Below are positions 63,775 to 64,000 of a stretch of 64,000 bases of DNA, piece after piece. The DNA is taken from positions 1,657,001 through 1,721,000 of the forward strand of contig NZ_CP139141.1 in assembly GCF_034059295.1 (NCBI RefSeq), read 5' to 3'. The position numbers and the translations under genes were made by a program. Positions within the stretch are counted from its first letter, which is position 1. Each line of letters opens with the position of its first letter. This DNA comes from Pseudomonas sp. HR96 (GTDB taxonomy: Bacteria; Pseudomonadota; Gammaproteobacteria; Pseudomonadales; Pseudomonadaceae). The notes below the pieces were generated by a model, which was not told the DNA's origin, ran no database searches, and saw only the letters and a list, made by a program, of their open reading frames with translations.

Positions 63775-64000
63775 ATGACTACTATTTCAACGGGCACTAC
63801 GTCCACCGGGACGACGTCGACCTCCTCGACGGCGTCCACGACGAGTTCCACCTCCAGCGGTACTACAACGGCCAGCACCACCGGGATCACCTCCACCGGT
63901 ATCGGTTCAGGCATCGACACTGCGTCGATCGTGACCGCTCTGGTCAATTCCGAAAAAGCGCCCAAGCAGGCGCAGATCGACAAGCAGACGCTGGTCGCCA
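63775..64000 (+). CDS. fliD: Flagellar filament cap FliD (HAP2), 3' end outside the window
   Basis: Only the first 75 codons are present. CAGGAG lies 8 bases before the ATG. The canonical start of FliD (GIGSGIDTASIVTALVNSEK) appears only after a stretch of about 40 residues made almost wholly of Thr, Ser and Gly, which is not usual at this end. The rest of the protein, including the cap domains, is outside the window. Confidence 0.9.
   Translation, partial: MTTISTGTTSTGTTSTSSTASTTSSTSSGTTTASTTGITSTGIGSGIDTASIVTALVNSEKAPKQAQIDKQTLVA

Overview
The window is high-GC chromosomal DNA from a Pseudomonas, most like the P. putida/P. fluorescens lineage. The call rests on genes recognisable by sequence: mupP, ubiG, alaS-lysC-csrA with their tRNAs, amrZ, and the split Pseudomonas flagellar order flgN-flgM-flgA / cheV-cheR / flgBCDE / flgFGHIJKL / fliC-flaG-fliD. 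No phage, IS element, integrase or CRISPR array is visible.

Layout. 1-5.2 kb: a TenA-like gene cut by the window edge, the reverse-strand run mtaD-ubiG-mupP-yciK (MTA salvage, ubiquinone, peptidoglycan recycling), and divergent mtnA. 5.2-12.1 kb: a REP hairpin, type-II lumazine synthase behind an FMN riboswitch, ltaE, alaS, lysC, csrA and three tRNAs (Ser-GCT, two Arg-ACG). 12.1-16.8 kb: a DUF4124 protein, mgtE with a hairpin over its start region, amrZ, phnN, two small hypothetical genes and tRNA-Arg(CCT). 16.8-28.8 kb: accessory metabolism. It holds an alpha/beta hydrolase and a divergent CGNR regulator sharing a duplicated operator, a 36-bp tandem hairpin repeat, phzF-like and LysR genes, a polyamine-like set (PotF-type binding protein, agmatinase, PuuA-like synthetase), an enolase-superfamily/MFS operon, tam, and a second MFS gene. 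28.8-64 kb: flagellar and chemotaxis genes.

The most interesting feature is a flagellin-glycan system distributed among the flagellar operons. A ten-gene, tightly packed operon (39.8-51.5 kb) lies exactly between flgE and flgF behind its own sigma-54-type promoter. It encodes a DegT sugar aminotransferase, a dedicated ACP, KAS III, an SDR ketoreductase, two left-handed beta-helix proteins, two paralogous Rieske oxygenases, an FkbM methyltransferase and a 1155-residue multi-domain glycosyltransferase. A satellite Rieske + FkbM pair sits between cheR and flgB, bracketed by near-identical terminators. A second KAS III lies between flgL and fliC. The enzyme set resembles the known modified-viosamine route of P. 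syringae flagellin: aminotransferase, short 3-hydroxyacyl chain made on an ACP, N-acyl transfer, O-methylation. The three Rieske oxygenases are an addition that I do not know to be described, and suggest a further oxidised glycan.

Flagellar regulation is readable in the DNA. Sigma-54-type -24/-12 sites precede flgB, the glycan operon and flgF. Sigma-28 sites with exact 11-bp spacing precede flgM and fliC. The window ends inside fliD, whose start carries an unusual Thr/Ser-rich extension.
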